From the NCBI GenBank assembly GCA_022749755.1, contig CM040443.1, positions 4,937,191 to 5,001,190 on the forward strand: DNA of 64,000 nt, given 5' to 3'. Positions 1 through 13,493 of this stretch are shown here, piece by piece (the stretch's first letter is position 1; every line of letters starts with the position of its first letter). This stretch comes from Azadirachta indica (lineage: Eukaryota > Streptophyta > Magnoliopsida > Sapindales > Meliaceae). A model generated the notes under the pieces. That model was not told where the DNA came from. It did not search any database and saw nothing but the letters and a program-made list of their open reading frames with translations. Position numbers and translations under genes: made by a program.

Positions 1-1669
1 AAAAAGTAATAAAAAAACAAATTAAAAAGCAAATTGCTATATATTGAAAGCGATGGAAGCCAATAATTTATAGTTAGAAAATGGACAAATCTTGGGGACA
101 CAAACTACCCGTGAAATGAATTGACTAGAAGAAGAATTAAAGTTAGGACAAAATAGAAAGCATATTAAAAAACTTTTGATATTGAAACATTTGATAAACG
201 ACATCGGATTGTTCTGTTCAATCCCCAATACAGCTTGGTTTAGGGTTCACGGGTTGCATGTACCTTATTATTTGCTTCTTCTAACAACCATAAAATTAAT
301 ATTTTGATGTTGATTGATGTTTTGTTCTTGTGCATTAGGTTTGGATTTAATTAGTGTTTTCTTCTTCTTCTTTGTTGGGGGGTTTTAACGTAATAAAATT
401 ATTAAGTTTTGAGTTCACACGGATGCTTGTTGATTTAATTGATAAAATTTTTTAAAATGATATAAAAAATTTGGGTTTTAAATCCTACTCATATCAAAAT
501 ATATGACACTCAAAAAAATCAAATTAATATATGAAAATTTGTATCTCCAATTTTTGAAGTATTTCTTAAAAATTAAAATTTAAAAACTGAAAATAACAAA
601 TGATTAAGTTCAATTAAATTATACCCATTTGCCTATAGCTCACAAATAGGTTAATTTTTTTTTAATGTCCCCTCTACTGCAGAGGACGTTCCATTATCCG
701 ATTGTACTAAGAGCGCATTCGGAGTCTTAGTCATTTGGGTTGGGCTTGAATGTGTTATAAACTCATCTTGTTCTGATCAGACCCATATATATTTGTTGGA
801 AAGAAAGGACGGGCTAAACTCATAAAATCTTGATCTAATAATGATTGAGCTGATTACTTTTTGGGACTTACTTGAGCTAATACTGAAATAAAGCTCAATT
901 AAATATTGGGCTTTTTTTTTTGTGTGGCACGCACAGAGCGATCAGATTAATGGGCTTTCAAAACTTTGATTTGAACTTTTCTTCATTGACATTTTGACAA
1001 TAGAGCATATAGCCCTCGGTAATTCACCAAAATTTTCGAAGCAAAAGTCTGTAAAATATGATTTAATTTTCTGATGCTCTGGGATATGTGCGTATGATTT
1101 CTTCCTTGCATATATTAAAGAAGATTTTTAATTATCTGGGAGGCTTAGAAAGATATAAATTTACCCTAATTTGTTGTTATGTTCTTCTGTGTTTGTAATG
1201 GATGGTTTATAATAATCCATTCATTTAATGAAAATTTTGTGATGATTGTTATGAAAGTCAAGCTTACAAGCAAATAGAAAACAACAAACAGTCAATACCA
1301 ACATTAATTTTATGTGAAAAATCTCTTATTTATTTTAGAGAAAAAAATCACGTAAGAGAAAGCAACAACTTTTCATTAATACGAAGAAAAAAAACATTGT
1401 AATTTTGCTCTAAATCCCCAAATGTATACTTTGGGCTTAAGTCAGGTTTTAGGTTACAATTGGGCTTACCTATGCTAAAAAAATATACCCATACAAGATA
1501 CACTTACACAAAACTAAATACGTTATTATTATTCTTATCTCGATCTTCGATTATTTCAGTTTATCTCAATATATTATACTGCTCATTTAATACGGGTTAC
1601 AAATATTACAAATCTCTACTTTGACATATATTTGCATCAACCTCTCCCTTATATGTCCCTAAAGGCTCA
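1..1669. other. Intergenic, AT-rich, no gene seen
   Basis: No open frame with a recognisable product and no tRNA-like fold was seen. On the minus strand, the part at about 1440-1650 lies just downstream of a copia pol relic and follows a purine-rich tract, so it may be the remains of a 3' LTR; no matching 5' LTR was found to prove this. Confidence 0.5.
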
Positions 1670-2470
1670 TCAAATACTGCAAACACGAATTAAATCTAAG
1701 CAATGCTTGAACTTGGTCACAGAAAATACTTTGGTCAACATGTTAGCTGGATTCTTATGCGTGGAAATCTTTTATATTATAACAGAACCCTATGAAACCA
1801 TATCTTCGATAAAACAAAACTTGACATCAATATACTTTATTCTTTCATATGCTTTGTTCTTTCATGAAATATCTAGTTTTTAGTCAAATAGATGGCACTC
1901 TGACTATCACAATATACAATTGTCCGTTGTTGTGACAATCTAAGATCACCCATATACTCAACCATAAACCTTCTTCATTGCCTCTACAATAGCCATATAC
2001 TCAGTTTTTATAGTTAACAATGCTACTATTGCTTGCAATGTTGCCTTCCAATTGATTGCACAACCAGATAAGGTAAAAACATAACCTATCAATGATCTTT
2101 TTTTGTTTAAATCTTCTGCATAATTAAAATCCACATAACCTGTTAACTCAGTCATATTTGATGTATTGCCTTATTAAATATCAATCTCACATTATTAGTG
2201 CTCTTCAAATGCTACAATATCCACTTCATGGCATTTTAATGTTCTTTTCCAAGAGAAGCCATATATCCACTACCTATACTCACAACATGAGCTAGGTGAA
2301 CTTTGGTACAAATCACGGCATACATAAGACTCTGCAATTGCATTGAAATAAGTAACATACCTTATGTACTCCACCTCCTCTTGTATCTTAGGTAACATGT
2401 CTGCAAATAATCTAAAGTGTGCTACTACTAGTGTAACTTGACTCTCAATTGTTTCGACATACCCCAATAT
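1670..2470 (-). pseudogene. Decayed Ty1/copia pol relic (end of reverse transcriptase, RNase H)
   Basis: On the minus strand, fragments in more than one frame match the end of copia-type polyprotein. Order from 2470 downward: a stretch like the RT-connection segment (SLMYAVICT, then SGYMASLGKEH, then NAMKWIL), the RNase H signature GYVDFNYAEDLNKKRS with GYVFTLSGCAINWKATLQ, then DSQSAIYLTKN, HERTKH, ISTHKNPANMLTK and KFKHCLDLIRVCSI with a stop at 1670-1672. Several in-frame stops (for example before NAMKWIL and after LTKN) and at least one frame change show it is dead. Gag, protease and integrase are not seen here. It is a solitary pol tail, possibly followed by LTR remains at about 1440-1650. 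Confidence 0.9.
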
Positions 2471-5400
2471 ACTACTACCGGTTATTTAATATGCGTACCA
2501 AATGTTACAATGATTCTATTTATAGATATAGGCTAAATGTCAAACCACATAAATCTTTTGTAATTTCTATTTATGTCTATGTATTTTTTTTGATTATTTA
2601 CTTAAATTGAAGTCTACTTACGATCTGTGAGTTTAATCTATATTCACCCTTTAAGCCATTCACAAAGATATGTACAAACATGAGACATAATAAAAAAAAA
2701 TAATTACGAGGCTAGACACAACATAAATTATATGAAGTTGAAAGTTGGAAACTTAGTTTAAAAGTTTATATTTGAAAGTAAATATTCAAAACAATAATAT
2801 TTAAGATGTTTATTTATTTATCTTGTATATAAACGTTATTTCATTTAATTGTTTTTTTTATGTGAATTCAAAATATTATAATTTAACAGTTCGGTATTAT
2901 GGATGATTCGAACACAATACCGTGAAATCTACTAAGTTTTAATATTAAAAAAAAATTGTAAGTAATTAAGTTGTTTAAACAAAATTTATACTCTAATAAT
3001 GTTGTTAACACCTTAATTAGTTGTATTGCGTGTACGGCGAGTTGTGACATCATTACAAAATCTTTTCGTTATGACAATTTAATTTTCTAATTGTTTTAAA
3101 ATTAAACAAGATAAGTTGCATTAATTAATTTGTGACTCAACAATTCATAATCAGATTGAATTCGAGATTCATCACCTGTCAATTAAATTGCTGACACATT
3201 TGCAGAAAACTTGACGTGTTTCGGAAGCTAAAGCAGGCGACAAGCACACGATTTAATATTTCTACGATCATAGCTTAAGGAAAGCAATCAATACAAATAT
3301 AGCAAGCATGTACAATTAATCAAATTAAATTAAATTAATAAACCCAAACTGAAATCAATTAATGTGTAATGTCAAGAGTCAATTTCAGTATTTTCACATC
3401 ATGTTATATACACTGTGAATATTATTAATTAATTACTTGAGTTGTAGGCAATCATCAGAAACATTCCAAATTGTACTATTTTTGTTCCATATGTATGCAT
3501 GCATGCAAGCATGCAAGAAAAAATATTATGCTTCTCGAAAGTAATTTTCTGATTCTGAAAACACCGATACTGATGTTCATGTTGCATATATTATATTGTC
3601 AAAATTGTATCTTTCACACAAAGCAATAGGACAACTTATTTGTCACAGTGCTGGAAATTAGAAAGCTATTATCGAAAATTAATTGCACAAGAAATTAGTT
3701 AAGTCCTGTTATTAGATGATTTAAACAATTCAAGCAATAACAATGATTATGTTTCCAATCTTATAATTAAAGTTTGACGAAAATTAAGTAACAACCAGAT
3801 TAGGAAATAGAAAACAAAACAACCAAATTCAATTAAACAGCCAATGGATATATAGGTTTCCCTTTTTTTTTTTATGGCCTTCGCCTACACGAAGAATCCC
3901 TTTCTAGGAAAAGAAAATTGGAGCCGAGAGCGATAAAATTCTTCAGCACTACATGATCTTGAGAGCGGAATTCGGGTTTGTTTTCCATGCCCTAATTTTC
4001 TTCTTTGATAGAGATTGGGGAGAATCATTAAGCCGTCAATGGTATAGAGAGGTCAGTGTTAATTTCTTTGAAGAATATGCATGTATAGAGATTGAAAAGG
4101 ATATACTGATGGAGAGTGATCGATCTGTGACAGTAGAAAATGGAAGCATAAATAATTGTAAACATTGTATGTTTGGAAACAACTGCAAGGAATAATATTG
4201 GATGTCTTTCTCAAAGAGGCAATTAGGGCATCCAATGCAAGCCTGACTTTGTTGAACACATATACAAGATGGATAGGAACTTGAGGAAAAAGCTAGAATT
4301 GATGGCATTTAATTTGATTAGTGGTTTAAATAGTACTAACAATTACTTAATTTGAATTGTTCTTGCTAATTATGGCACTATTAAATGTTAGATGAAAAGA
4401 TGATATATAATGTGCTGTCTAATTGAAGTAAGAATAGACATTTTGAAGAAGCGAAAAGAAGAAAGAAAAGATTCTTGATCATTGATAAAAGCTAATCTAT
4501 CTTTCCTTCCTTTTTTCTTTTGACTAAATTAAATAAGTAGATAACTTATAACATTAGTTGTTAAATAAGATGGGTATTTATTAAGTAGTTTAATCATATT
4601 ATTTTTAAAATTAAATAGAAATACTATTACTAACAAACTATAAATTTTTATCGTTTCAATTACCCTTTTAACAAAAATATTTTGCTATTTATTTCAATTA
4701 GAAGGAAATTTATATCTCTTTTACAGCATCGAAATTGATTATGGTTATTTACATATTTATCTTTTTTCAAAATATATCAATATTTGTGTTTTTGTTATTA
4801 TAGAGTTAATTTTATTTTATTGTAATCCTTAACTTATTTAGGTTGACTCTGTGTACACATAACCTTTTATACAATTTTAAGAAATTTTATCATTTAATAC
4901 TGAAGAGTCATTATTTCTTACGTTATTGAAATTTTTTCAAACTGTTATCATACATGACGTATAAATTTTAATAATGATTAAGCGTATAAAAGCAAACTTT
5001 TCCTTTCTTAAAATTATTATTAATAATTATAGATCGGGGCAAATCAAAGTGATATAACTTTTCTACTAACACACTTTGGTTTTTGAACAACACATCAAGA
5101 AGTTAAATCAAATAGTTGGAATGATGTAGTTTTAATTTATTTTGTGGTGGATAACGTTATTCATTAAGTCTTTCTCATTGTAGGGTCATTAATTAAGTTA
5201 GTTGATAGACTTCGGACCCAATCTTTGTGTAGAAATTAAGGATATCAATTTTTAACCAAATCCCAATTGTAATACTTGACTATGTTTCAAAACTGTTTTC
5301 TAAAAACAATTCGAGGACATACTTTTTGTTTTTGGGTTTCTTATTGAAATGTTTTAAAGATTATGTGCGAAAGCTCCTAAATTATTGTTTACCTATAATC

Positions 5401-5496
5401 TTGTTTTCAATACACAATGAATCACACTTGGATTGGATAATGAATTTAACTTATTCTTTATATAAGCAAAACATAATAAAAGATGCATGTTTCTCA

Positions 5497-5598
5497 CCTT
5501 ATCATGAAAATGAATGGCCTTTAATTATTGGAGAAATCTTATTTTCAAAATTGATTAATTGATTTAATTAATCAATTAAATTCCTATTCATGATAAGG
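5497..5598. repeat. Foldback/hairpin with 12-bp perfect arms
   Basis: CCTTATCATGAA at 5497-5508 is the exact reverse complement of TTCATGATAAGG at 5587-5598. Between them is a second nested palindromic stretch made of TTAATTGATTTAATTAATC-type sequence (about 5552-5576). Together they would fold into a cruciform of about 100 bp. Size suits a small foldback element or MITE remnant, but no clear target-site duplication was seen. Confidence 0.55.
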
Positions 5599-5921
5599 GC
5601 AATGTTTGATGAGAATAAAGGTTGCTTTCCCTTGAAAATTTATCCAATAAAATGCTTTATCAATTGCTAGCTGTCCAAGATAACAATCGAACGATACTAA
5701 TAAACGCTTAGAGTGCAAGATTCTTCTACAATCTCCTTAAGTCCTTGTTGCACTTTTATCTTACCATTAATTTAATAAAATTATATTCTGATTTATCTAT
5801 TCAATAATTCGACAATTTGTTTTCGTCCTTATAAAATAAGCCATCAATTTATACATATAAATTAATTGTAAGGTCATGAATAAGGAAGAAAATTATTGTT
5901 ATAGTAGTACAATATTATATT

Positions 5922-5944
5922 TATATATATATATATATATATAT
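5922..5944. repeat. (TA)n microsatellite
   Basis: Uninterrupted TA dinucleotide run of about 23 bp in intergenic DNA. Confidence 0.95.
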
Positions 5945-7089
5945 CTCTTTCATTCATACATACGTTGGTATTAGATTATTTTTGAAGTTGATAAATGAAT
6001 TAAACAATTCAAGAATCGTTAACGAATTTATTAAATCACATAATGCATAATATTAATTAATATAAATATCTATGATATACATAGAGGTCATTGAGTGATG
6101 AGACTTTTATATATTAGCTAGATAAATAAATTTATTTAAAGAAAGACAATACATATTTTTTTTATTCTTTACGAATTTAACTGTTGAGAAAAAAATTAGA
6201 AAAAGAATCATCATGCATGATGTTTTATTATTGTTGGATTACCAAATTCATAAAAATCTTATCCCTAAACTCCTCTGTTTCTTTATCTCGAAATTAATAG
6301 TAAGAATAAATTTAAGATAATAATTTAACGAAAATTAATTTAGACTCATACTATTAAGATATAATTTAAAAGTTTACATTCAATAAAACGATTTTCACTC
6401 TTACAAAACTTTTAGTCAGAAAACAGTTATCTCAATAACAACGAGGACTCAATCTCTACTACTGTAGATGGCTCACCAAGAACCATTATGAATCTTATAA
6501 TACACTTATATTATTATCAACATGTAATTAGCAATAAAACTATTGAATATTCAAAAATTGTACCTATTTTCTTTCTTATTCCTTCTTTGATTTCGTGTTA
6601 ATTAGGACAAGCTAAGCTAAGCTAGATGACCTTTTTCCATACTCACATATATAGGGGCATGTGTGGCTTTCGTAGAGCATGAAGTGTTATAAAAGGCAAA
6701 GTCAACTACGTAAGATATCTTTCACTGATCTAAAGCTTAATTTATATATATAAAAATATATATACACACTCATACAATTGGTCAATCAAACTTTTTGGAA
6801 CATATTTGTGGCTGTTGTTCCATATTCCCAATAGTTATGTGGCCTATTAAGATGTCTACATTGTAAGAAAACAACAAAGGCAAAATTTTAGTTAGGCAAT
6901 TAGTGCTTGTAGATATTATTGGGGACTACCCAACGGTGGATTAGGTTCTTGTATTTTGCTTTGTTTTTATTTTTCTGATAATTACTTGAATCCAACTTTA
7001 TTTATTGGTTGGTATGTATATTTCAACACTATATATGTATTGCTTAATTTTAAAATTATTTAATTAAATTAATCTTGTATAAGTTTCAT

Positions 7090-7109
7090 TTATATATATA
7101 TATATATAT
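7090..7109. repeat. (TA)n microsatellite
   Basis: About 20 bp of pure TA repeat in intergenic DNA. Confidence 0.95.
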
Positions 7110-7980
7110 CAGTGCATATATAATCCAAATTGTTGCACATCAAAAGTTATTGTAACGTGACCTTTTTTTTTTAACTAATTGTAACATAACATTAAAAATT
7201 TATTTATAAAATAAAAATTAAATTAAAAAAGATATATTGTATCTTATGTTTAATAGAAATAAACACAAATTTTTACTTGGGATGATACGAATAAATTAAT
7301 TAAACTCCATATATATGAAATAGTTCTTGATTCATAGATAACAAGAATGAACTTAAATTTAATACAGAAGCATGTCTATGTCGAATTCGATTTTTTTTTT
7401 TCCATTTAAAGAAAAAAACCTCAGAATTTAGGTCCCTCAGCATCAATGCTTGGCAGTGCACAGGCTGTAACGCAAACCTTTATTCAAATAAATTCAAACG
7501 CTGTAGTTTTCCAATTAATGTACAAATTCAACTAGAAAGCATAAGAAAAGCAAAGGCCTACCCATTTGAGAGTTGCTCAAGCCCTTCACAAAAAATGAAC
7601 ATACCAAAAAGTAAATCAATGGAGTAATTACATACCGCGTTTAGCATCACATGTATATGTAACCCATTTAAAGATACTTTTAGGTTTCGATTATGATATC
7701 AAAAAATAAAAAATTGGTCATTGCTTTGATATTTGATAAGTATAGGTTAATGGGTTGACACTTGTAAACACAACAACTTGTTCATTGAGATTATTTGTTC
7801 ACCAAACTTAAGCAAAAGTTGAGATTGTTCTGAGTCTATATATCGTAGTCAAAAGGCTATATGGCCAAAAAACAAGCTTCACGAGTCATTTCGTGTCCTT
7901 TTGAAAAGTTTCATCTACTGCCAATTAATGCCTATATAACATTATTTAGCTTTTGTGATTTTTAATTTGGTATTAATTTT

Positions 7981-8009
7981 TGTGTGTGTATATATATATA
8001 TATATATAT
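7981..8009. repeat. Compound (TG)n(TA)n microsatellite
   Basis: Four TG units run directly into ten TA units, a compound dinucleotide repeat. Confidence 0.95.
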
Positions 8010-9304
8010 GGATTTTGAAAACGGTTGTTGTGGTCTTGTGGGGTTTGGAATTTTGATTGATTTAATTAGAAATCCGAAAATTAATTATAACTGGATAGAA
8101 GCGAAATTGATAATGGAGGATTAAAATAGTGAAAAAAAAGGTTCCTAGTTTAGATGTTTTTTTATATTTGATATTACGAAATTCGTATTGAAAGTCGTTT
8201 TGAGTTTCACGAGCGTTAAAAAAAAAAAACATTAAAATTTTTTGGAGAATATTGATTGCAATTCGATCGAGAACGTTTGAAAATTTATATTACAAAATAT
8301 TTTATTAAAATTTTTTCTGTTGGAGAAGCATTAAAGAGAAGAATTAAAATTTATGAAGATAATTATTTTGTAAAATATAATGTTATTAATTTAAGATCAT
8401 ATATTAAATATGGTAAGTTATGGAAAAGAAAATTTATACTTGCATTAAAAGTCTTTTTTTTTTTTTTGAGTTTAAAGAGCTTTATAAATGGTATTACAAT
8501 TTGTGAAGAAATATTAAGTAAGATGAATTTGATAACGTTTGGAAATTTATTTTATAAAATGTTATAAACAACAGTCATTAAGATTTTATGATCAGAAAAT
8601 TTTAATTATATATAGTAAAGCAATTTTTATTTTTTTCCAAATCATACTTTAGGAAAACAAGAAAAATAAAATGTTTTAAGTTATGATAAAGTCAACGTTA
8701 AGAAAATAGAAGTAGGTAACTAGATCTCTAGATTCTCACGAGATTATAAGATAATATCTTCCCATAAAATGAAAAGATAATCAATGCCCTTCATTTTGAT
8801 CACAAGAAAAACTTTTTGAATAAAGTATTTACCTTTTAAAATGAACAAAAAATAAGACCAATTGAAAATAAAACTTAGCCTTTTACGAATTAATACTAGC
8901 AAGTTGCATAGATAATGAATCATATATATGCATACGATTTGTCCTTTATAGCTGACCAATTTTATTAAGTAATTCAAGTACAAAGACTTTTTAAGTCGTC
9001 ATAGTGTAGTCGTCCATCACATACGTAATTTTCATCAATTTTTTTTCCCAAAAAATAATAAAATAAAATGATGATACCCAAGAAATCCAATCAATAACGT
9101 ATTAGAGCCGCTTCAATTAAAAACCCGAAGGCATTCGAATACAACTATAAACCCTAAATACCACAAATTTCATTAAGGATCTAGAGGATTCTTTTTTCAC
9201 GTATGCATCATGCATGGCCCCAATCTCTCCTAATTAATCCAAATGTATTGAAAATTCAATCCACCAATGTACAAGTACGTACCACCAAGCCTAGTTTCTT
9301 GGCC

Positions 9305-9312
9305 TATATAAA
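9305..9312 (+). promoter_or_regulatory. TATA box of the pectinesterase gene
   Basis: TATATAAA lies 97 bp upstream of the ATG at 9409 and is followed by a C-rich stretch, the usual plant layout. It would place transcription start at roughly 9335-9345, leaving a 5' leader of about 65-75 nt that includes an A-run at about 9375-9387. Inference from position and consensus only. Confidence 0.75.
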
Positions 9313-9408
9313 CACCCCTTCTCTTGCCACCTTTTCCTCATCATAATTTAATACAAATATATCATATATACCCCAAAAAAAAAAAAACCTTTAATTTGCT
9401 AGCTCTCT

Positions 9409-11689
9409 ATGGATAAGCTTATTGTGTTCCAATGTTTTATCGCTTTTCTTCTCCTTTTTTCTCTGAGTTTTGTGCATGGTGAGCCAATAACATCATGTAG
9501 CCAAACCCCATATCCTGAAATATGTAACCATTATGTGGGCACTAATTTTCTGGCTTCCTTGGAGCTAGACCGAACCCAATTCTCCTTTCGTGACCTAACC
9601 CTCAAGTTCACCACCAACCAAGCCATACAAGCTCACAAACTCATTGCAAATATGGACTTGGGTTCATTCAATAAGCTAGCCAAGCTAGCTTGGTCCGATT
9701 GCTTGGAGCTTTATGATGACACCGTTGACCATCTCAACCGTTCGATGAGCTCTAGCAATCCGATTGATTCCGTGACTTGGTTAAGTGCTGCTATCGCCAA
9801 TCAACAAACATGTAAAAATGGGTTTACTGATTTTCATTTGGGTTCTCATCTAGAATCCTTGCCATTTATGTTAGGTAACTTCTCCAAGTTGCTTAGCAAT
9901 TCTCTGGCGGTAGCCAAGTCTACAATACCAACTTCCACTTCCACTTCCACGTCCAATATTCCTTATGCTTATAAAAGAGTCGGCGGTGGTGGTCGACGGT
10001 TACTTGTCGATGGATTTCCGACGTGGGTTTCCGCCGCTGACCGGAAGCTTCTCCAGGCAACTGGGCGGCCACCGAAAGCAGATGCAGTGGTGGCGCAAGA
10101 TGGGTCTGGAAACTACAAGACAATTTCTCAAGCTGTGGCTGCAGCTAAGGGAGGTAAAAGATTTGTAATCTACGTGAAAAGAGGTGTCTATAAAGAGAAC
10201 GTTGAGATTAAGAAAACAGTGAAGAACATAATGTTAATTGGAGATGGGATTGATGCTACGATTGTTACCGGTAATAAGAATGCCAAAGGAGGCACCACGA
10301 CTTTCCGAACTGCAACATTCGGTAAGCTTCTTTAATTAATTAATTAATTAATTAAATTATTTATCAAAGTTGATCATATATTTAGTAGAAATTCTTTTAT
10401 GTTCATACTATTATTTGTGTGTTCATGCATGAGGGTAAGTTTATTATCATTTATCTTATATTTTAAAATTCGAATCTGTACCGTTTTGTTAGTAATTCAA
10501 CTCTAAATTACTACAATTAATTTAACGTTGAATTTTTCAGAATAATTATGTACAAATAGGCATATAGTTAAATGTATATATGTATTAAAAGAATCTAATT
10601 GTCTTGTTTGCATGTCACAAATATGCTATTACATTTTATATTATTACACGCATTATTTTAGCAAGTTGAATCGTATGTACAATAAGATGTCTATTCAAAT
10701 AGAAACCAAAAAAAAAAAAAAATTACTTCACTCAGAATAATTAATTAGTGAGGAGAATTTATTATACACGTAAAATTAAACTTGCCTCCTTTATTCACAT
10801 CAATTGGTCAAAATTTTGGCAATAAAAAAACACAAATCATGTACAAAATACTTTCATGTTTCACTTTTCTACAACAGAAATTAAGAAATTAAATTACCAT
10901 TAAACGTAAGTAAAGTAATTAACAGTTACAAGTTAATAGAAATTAAAACCATATATATCAAATTACTCACTATCTATCTGTTTCCCTTATCCTCCAGCTG
11001 TCTCCGGCAGCGGCTTCATCGCCAGAGACATAACGTTCGAGAACACGGCCGGACCGGCTAACCACCAAGCGGTTGCCCTCCGATCAGGCTCCGACTTCTC
11101 CGTTTTCTACAGCTGCAGCTTCAAAGGGTATCAAGACACCTTATACGTCTACGCTCAACGCCAATTCTACCGCAACTGCGACATATACGGAACGCAGGAC
11201 TTCATCTTCGGCGATGCCGTTGTCGTTTTCCAGAACTGCAACATCTACATAAGGAAACCGCTGAGCGGGCAAAAGAACACCGTCACAGCACAGGGAAGAA
11301 AAGACCCTAATGAAAACACGGGCATAGTTATTCATAACTCTAGGGTTACAGCGGCGTCAGACATGAGACCAGTGCAGGGATCGTACGACAGTTACTTAGG
11401 GCGGCCATGGCAGAAATATTCAAGAACTGTGTTCATGAGATGTACGATCGACGGATTGATTAAGCCTGCAGGTTGGCTTCCATGGAGTGGGAATTTTGCT
11501 CTCAGCACTCTGTATTATGCCGAGTATATGAACACAGGAAGTGGTGCAGGTACCGGTGGGAGGGTGAAATGGCCGGGGTATCATGTTTTACGGAGCCCGG
11601 CGGAGGCTGGAAAGTTTACTGTGGGGAACTTTTTGGCTGGAAATTCTTGGATTCCGGCAACCGAAGTGCCGTTTGACTCTGGTTTGTGA
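9409..11689 (+). CDS. Pectinesterase/pectinesterase inhibitor (type I PME)
   Basis: Secreted enzyme that removes methyl esters from cell-wall homogalacturonan. Two exons, 9409-10321 and 10998-11689, joined in phase 1 give 534 residues. A signal peptide (about residues 1-24) precedes a PMEI pro-domain (about 25-170; Cys30, Cys39, Cys98, Cys135). A linker with RRLL (196-199) and RKLL (212-215) follows; these are typical subtilase processing sites. The catalytic domain begins near DGSGNYKTI and has all five family motifs: QAVAL (Gln328), QDTL (Gln350, Asp351), DFIFG (Asp372) and LGRPW (Arg440, Trp442), so it should be active. It ends near the usual family C terminus. The single 676-bp intron is at a position common in type I PMEs. 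The neighbouring phosphoglucomutase gene suggests orthology to Arabidopsis PME6 (At1g23200), which is an inference from synteny and not from sequence comparison. Confidence 0.95.
10332..10355. repeat. (TTAA)n tetranucleotide repeat in the pectinesterase intron
   Basis: About six TTAA units beginning 10 bp after the 5' splice site of the only intron. Confidence 0.9.
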
Positions 11690-11888
11690 AGGGATATATA
11701 TGTGGTATGGCACGTACACAATTAATTTCTATTTGAATTTACTGATTAAGTGAATTGTAAAGGGGAAAGTGATATGACATATGAAGGTTGGAATTGTCTT
11801 ATAGTTTTGTTGGTTTTAGTTTGCCTTGCTAGAAATGAAAGCATATATAGTGAAAGATGCTTTACTTTACTTGTTGGTGATGAAAATT

Positions 11889-11894
11889 AATAAA
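11889..11894 (+). terminator. Possible polyadenylation signal of the pectinesterase gene
   Basis: AATAAA lies 200 bp after the stop codon at 11687-11689, within U-rich sequence. Plant signals are loose, so this is a candidate for the 3' end and not a proof. Confidence 0.5.
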
Positions 11895-12079
11895 AGAAAA
11901 TTGTGTGATAGCTAAATGTTATGTCAATTTCTGATTGTAATTGTCATAATAAAAGTTATAATTAATGGCTTGTTTAACTATGTGAATTAGTTCCCTTTAT
12001 TTTTCTTGAATTGACCATTATTAATGTGATGTAGAGAATAATATTTTATATAGAAAAGAGTTTGGCTAACGTTTTGTAA

Positions 12080-12103
12080 ATATATATATATATATATATA
12101 TAT
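12080..12103. repeat. (TA)n microsatellite
   Basis: About 23 bp of pure TA repeat roughly 390 bp downstream of the pectinesterase stop codon. Confidence 0.95.
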
Positions 12104-13365
12104 GGCACGAAATTATATAAAATAGTAGCAAATTAAACATTATGCAAAATTTAATTAAAAAATAGTCTAGCACTTTCTCTTTTGTAGATATTTGTATTTG
12201 TAATAGAAAATTTTGACCAACAATATTTTTATGTGAAAAATTTTATTTCAAGATACAAATTTGTTCAATATACGTGAAAGATTAATTTTGTTAATGATGT
12301 TAACCAAAGTCTATGTTCTAAATTTTTAGAAAATAGGTACGATCATTTGTTAATTAAAATATCTAAATATTTGAAATGCTCTTAAAGAAAATGGCAACTT
12401 GTAATTAAATTAGTTTCAAGCATTGAAAATATATAACCTAGGTCCTAGTAATGCTTTCTTATTAAAAAATCAAAACTAATAATGCTTAATTCAATAAATA
12501 AAAGTTTTTATTAATATTATATACAATCACTTATTTTTTGGAGACTTCATATTTTGTTACTTAATCTTATAAAAAAAAACATTATTCTTATTTCATCTCA
12601 AGAAACATTCATTAATTTATATTGTTTCTATTTAAATGGGTCTTCTTGACATTTGATGTTAGAGCATGCACACATTAATTTATATACAGGATTACTTTCA
12701 TATATTTTCTTAATTTTGATTATTAGGATAATTTAGCTGCTTAGCTCATTGTTCATCCAGAACACTCTCTATAATGTCACTGGCCCCAAAGAAATCGGGT
12801 TCCTATATATCATAATCCATTTAATAATATATAAATTGTAAAACTGAAAGGTACACATGAATCAAAACTGACCACTGGGACCAATCCACATGCATTAATA
12901 CATTTAGTAATTAATGAATAAATTAAAATACATATCAAGTTTGTGGTTATCCATTTGCATTGACTCGAATGAAGATAACTTAATTATATGTCCAAATTAC
13001 AATAATCCAAGAATATCTTTTGGCCAATCATGATAGCTAGGGTGGGATTGTTAAGCAAATTTAATTGAAATTCTTGGATTATTATACAATTAAAGTTGGA
13101 GAGGCAGGTGGGATTGAGACTATTAGCCTAAATTTTCAAATAAACTTAATTCACAAGTTGTGTAGTGGTGATGAAAGCTAAGACATATGTGCATGAAGAA
13201 ACACTTCATATTAAAATTATTATTTGGACTTAAATTGACAACCCATTATTTATTTAGGATCAGATTCTGTTGTTGGGAGTATATTTTCTGTTCATGGGCT
13301 CTTCATTTTGCACCATATATTATACATCCTTAAGAATTATTTGATAATTTTGAATTGTCTTTATG

Positions 13366-13493
13366 CATATAATAAAAGAAATACGGCCAATATTAAGAGG
13401 AAAATAACTAGAGTTTCCATTGCATTATTTGCAGGACCCAATGTCGAAAAGAAATGATTATGAAAGGATTAGCCGTATTTCTTTTATTATATG
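13366..13493. repeat. 128-bp foldback with perfect 22-bp terminal inverted repeats
   Basis: Arm one at 13366-13387 starts CATATAATAAAAG and ends TACGGC. Arm two at 13472-13493 starts GCCGTA and ends TTATTATATG. The two arms are exact reverse complements over 22 bp and are separated by 84 bp. The sequence just outside and just inside the arms does not match, so the boundaries are sharp. It fits a very short non-autonomous DNA transposon or foldback element. Confidence 0.75.

Larger units (their letters stand above)
2471..9300. other. Long intergenic region upstream of the pectinesterase gene
   Basis: Almost 7 kb of AT-rich sequence with many poly-A/T runs and (TA)n tracts. Open frames at about 3953-4195, 5326-5562 and 8256-8567 have no recognisable domains, biased AT-driven composition and no splice context, so I do not call genes. 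A hairpin at about 5497-5598 and microsatellites at 5922, 7090 and 7981 are listed separately. Confidence 0.5.

Noticed and set aside
3953..4195. 80-codon open frame following a short ATG frame near 3874
   Set aside because: No recognisable domain and no plausible gene structure; could be leader-like sequence of a lost gene, but nothing supports a call.
5326..5562. 78-codon open frame on the plus strand
   Set aside because: It overlaps the start of a palindromic foldback, has no ATG start at its beginning and resembles no family.
8256..8567. 103-codon AT-rich open frame on the plus strand
   Set aside because: It starts without an ATG, is composed of Lys/Ile/Phe/Tyr as expected from AT-rich DNA, and shows no domain, splice or promoter context.
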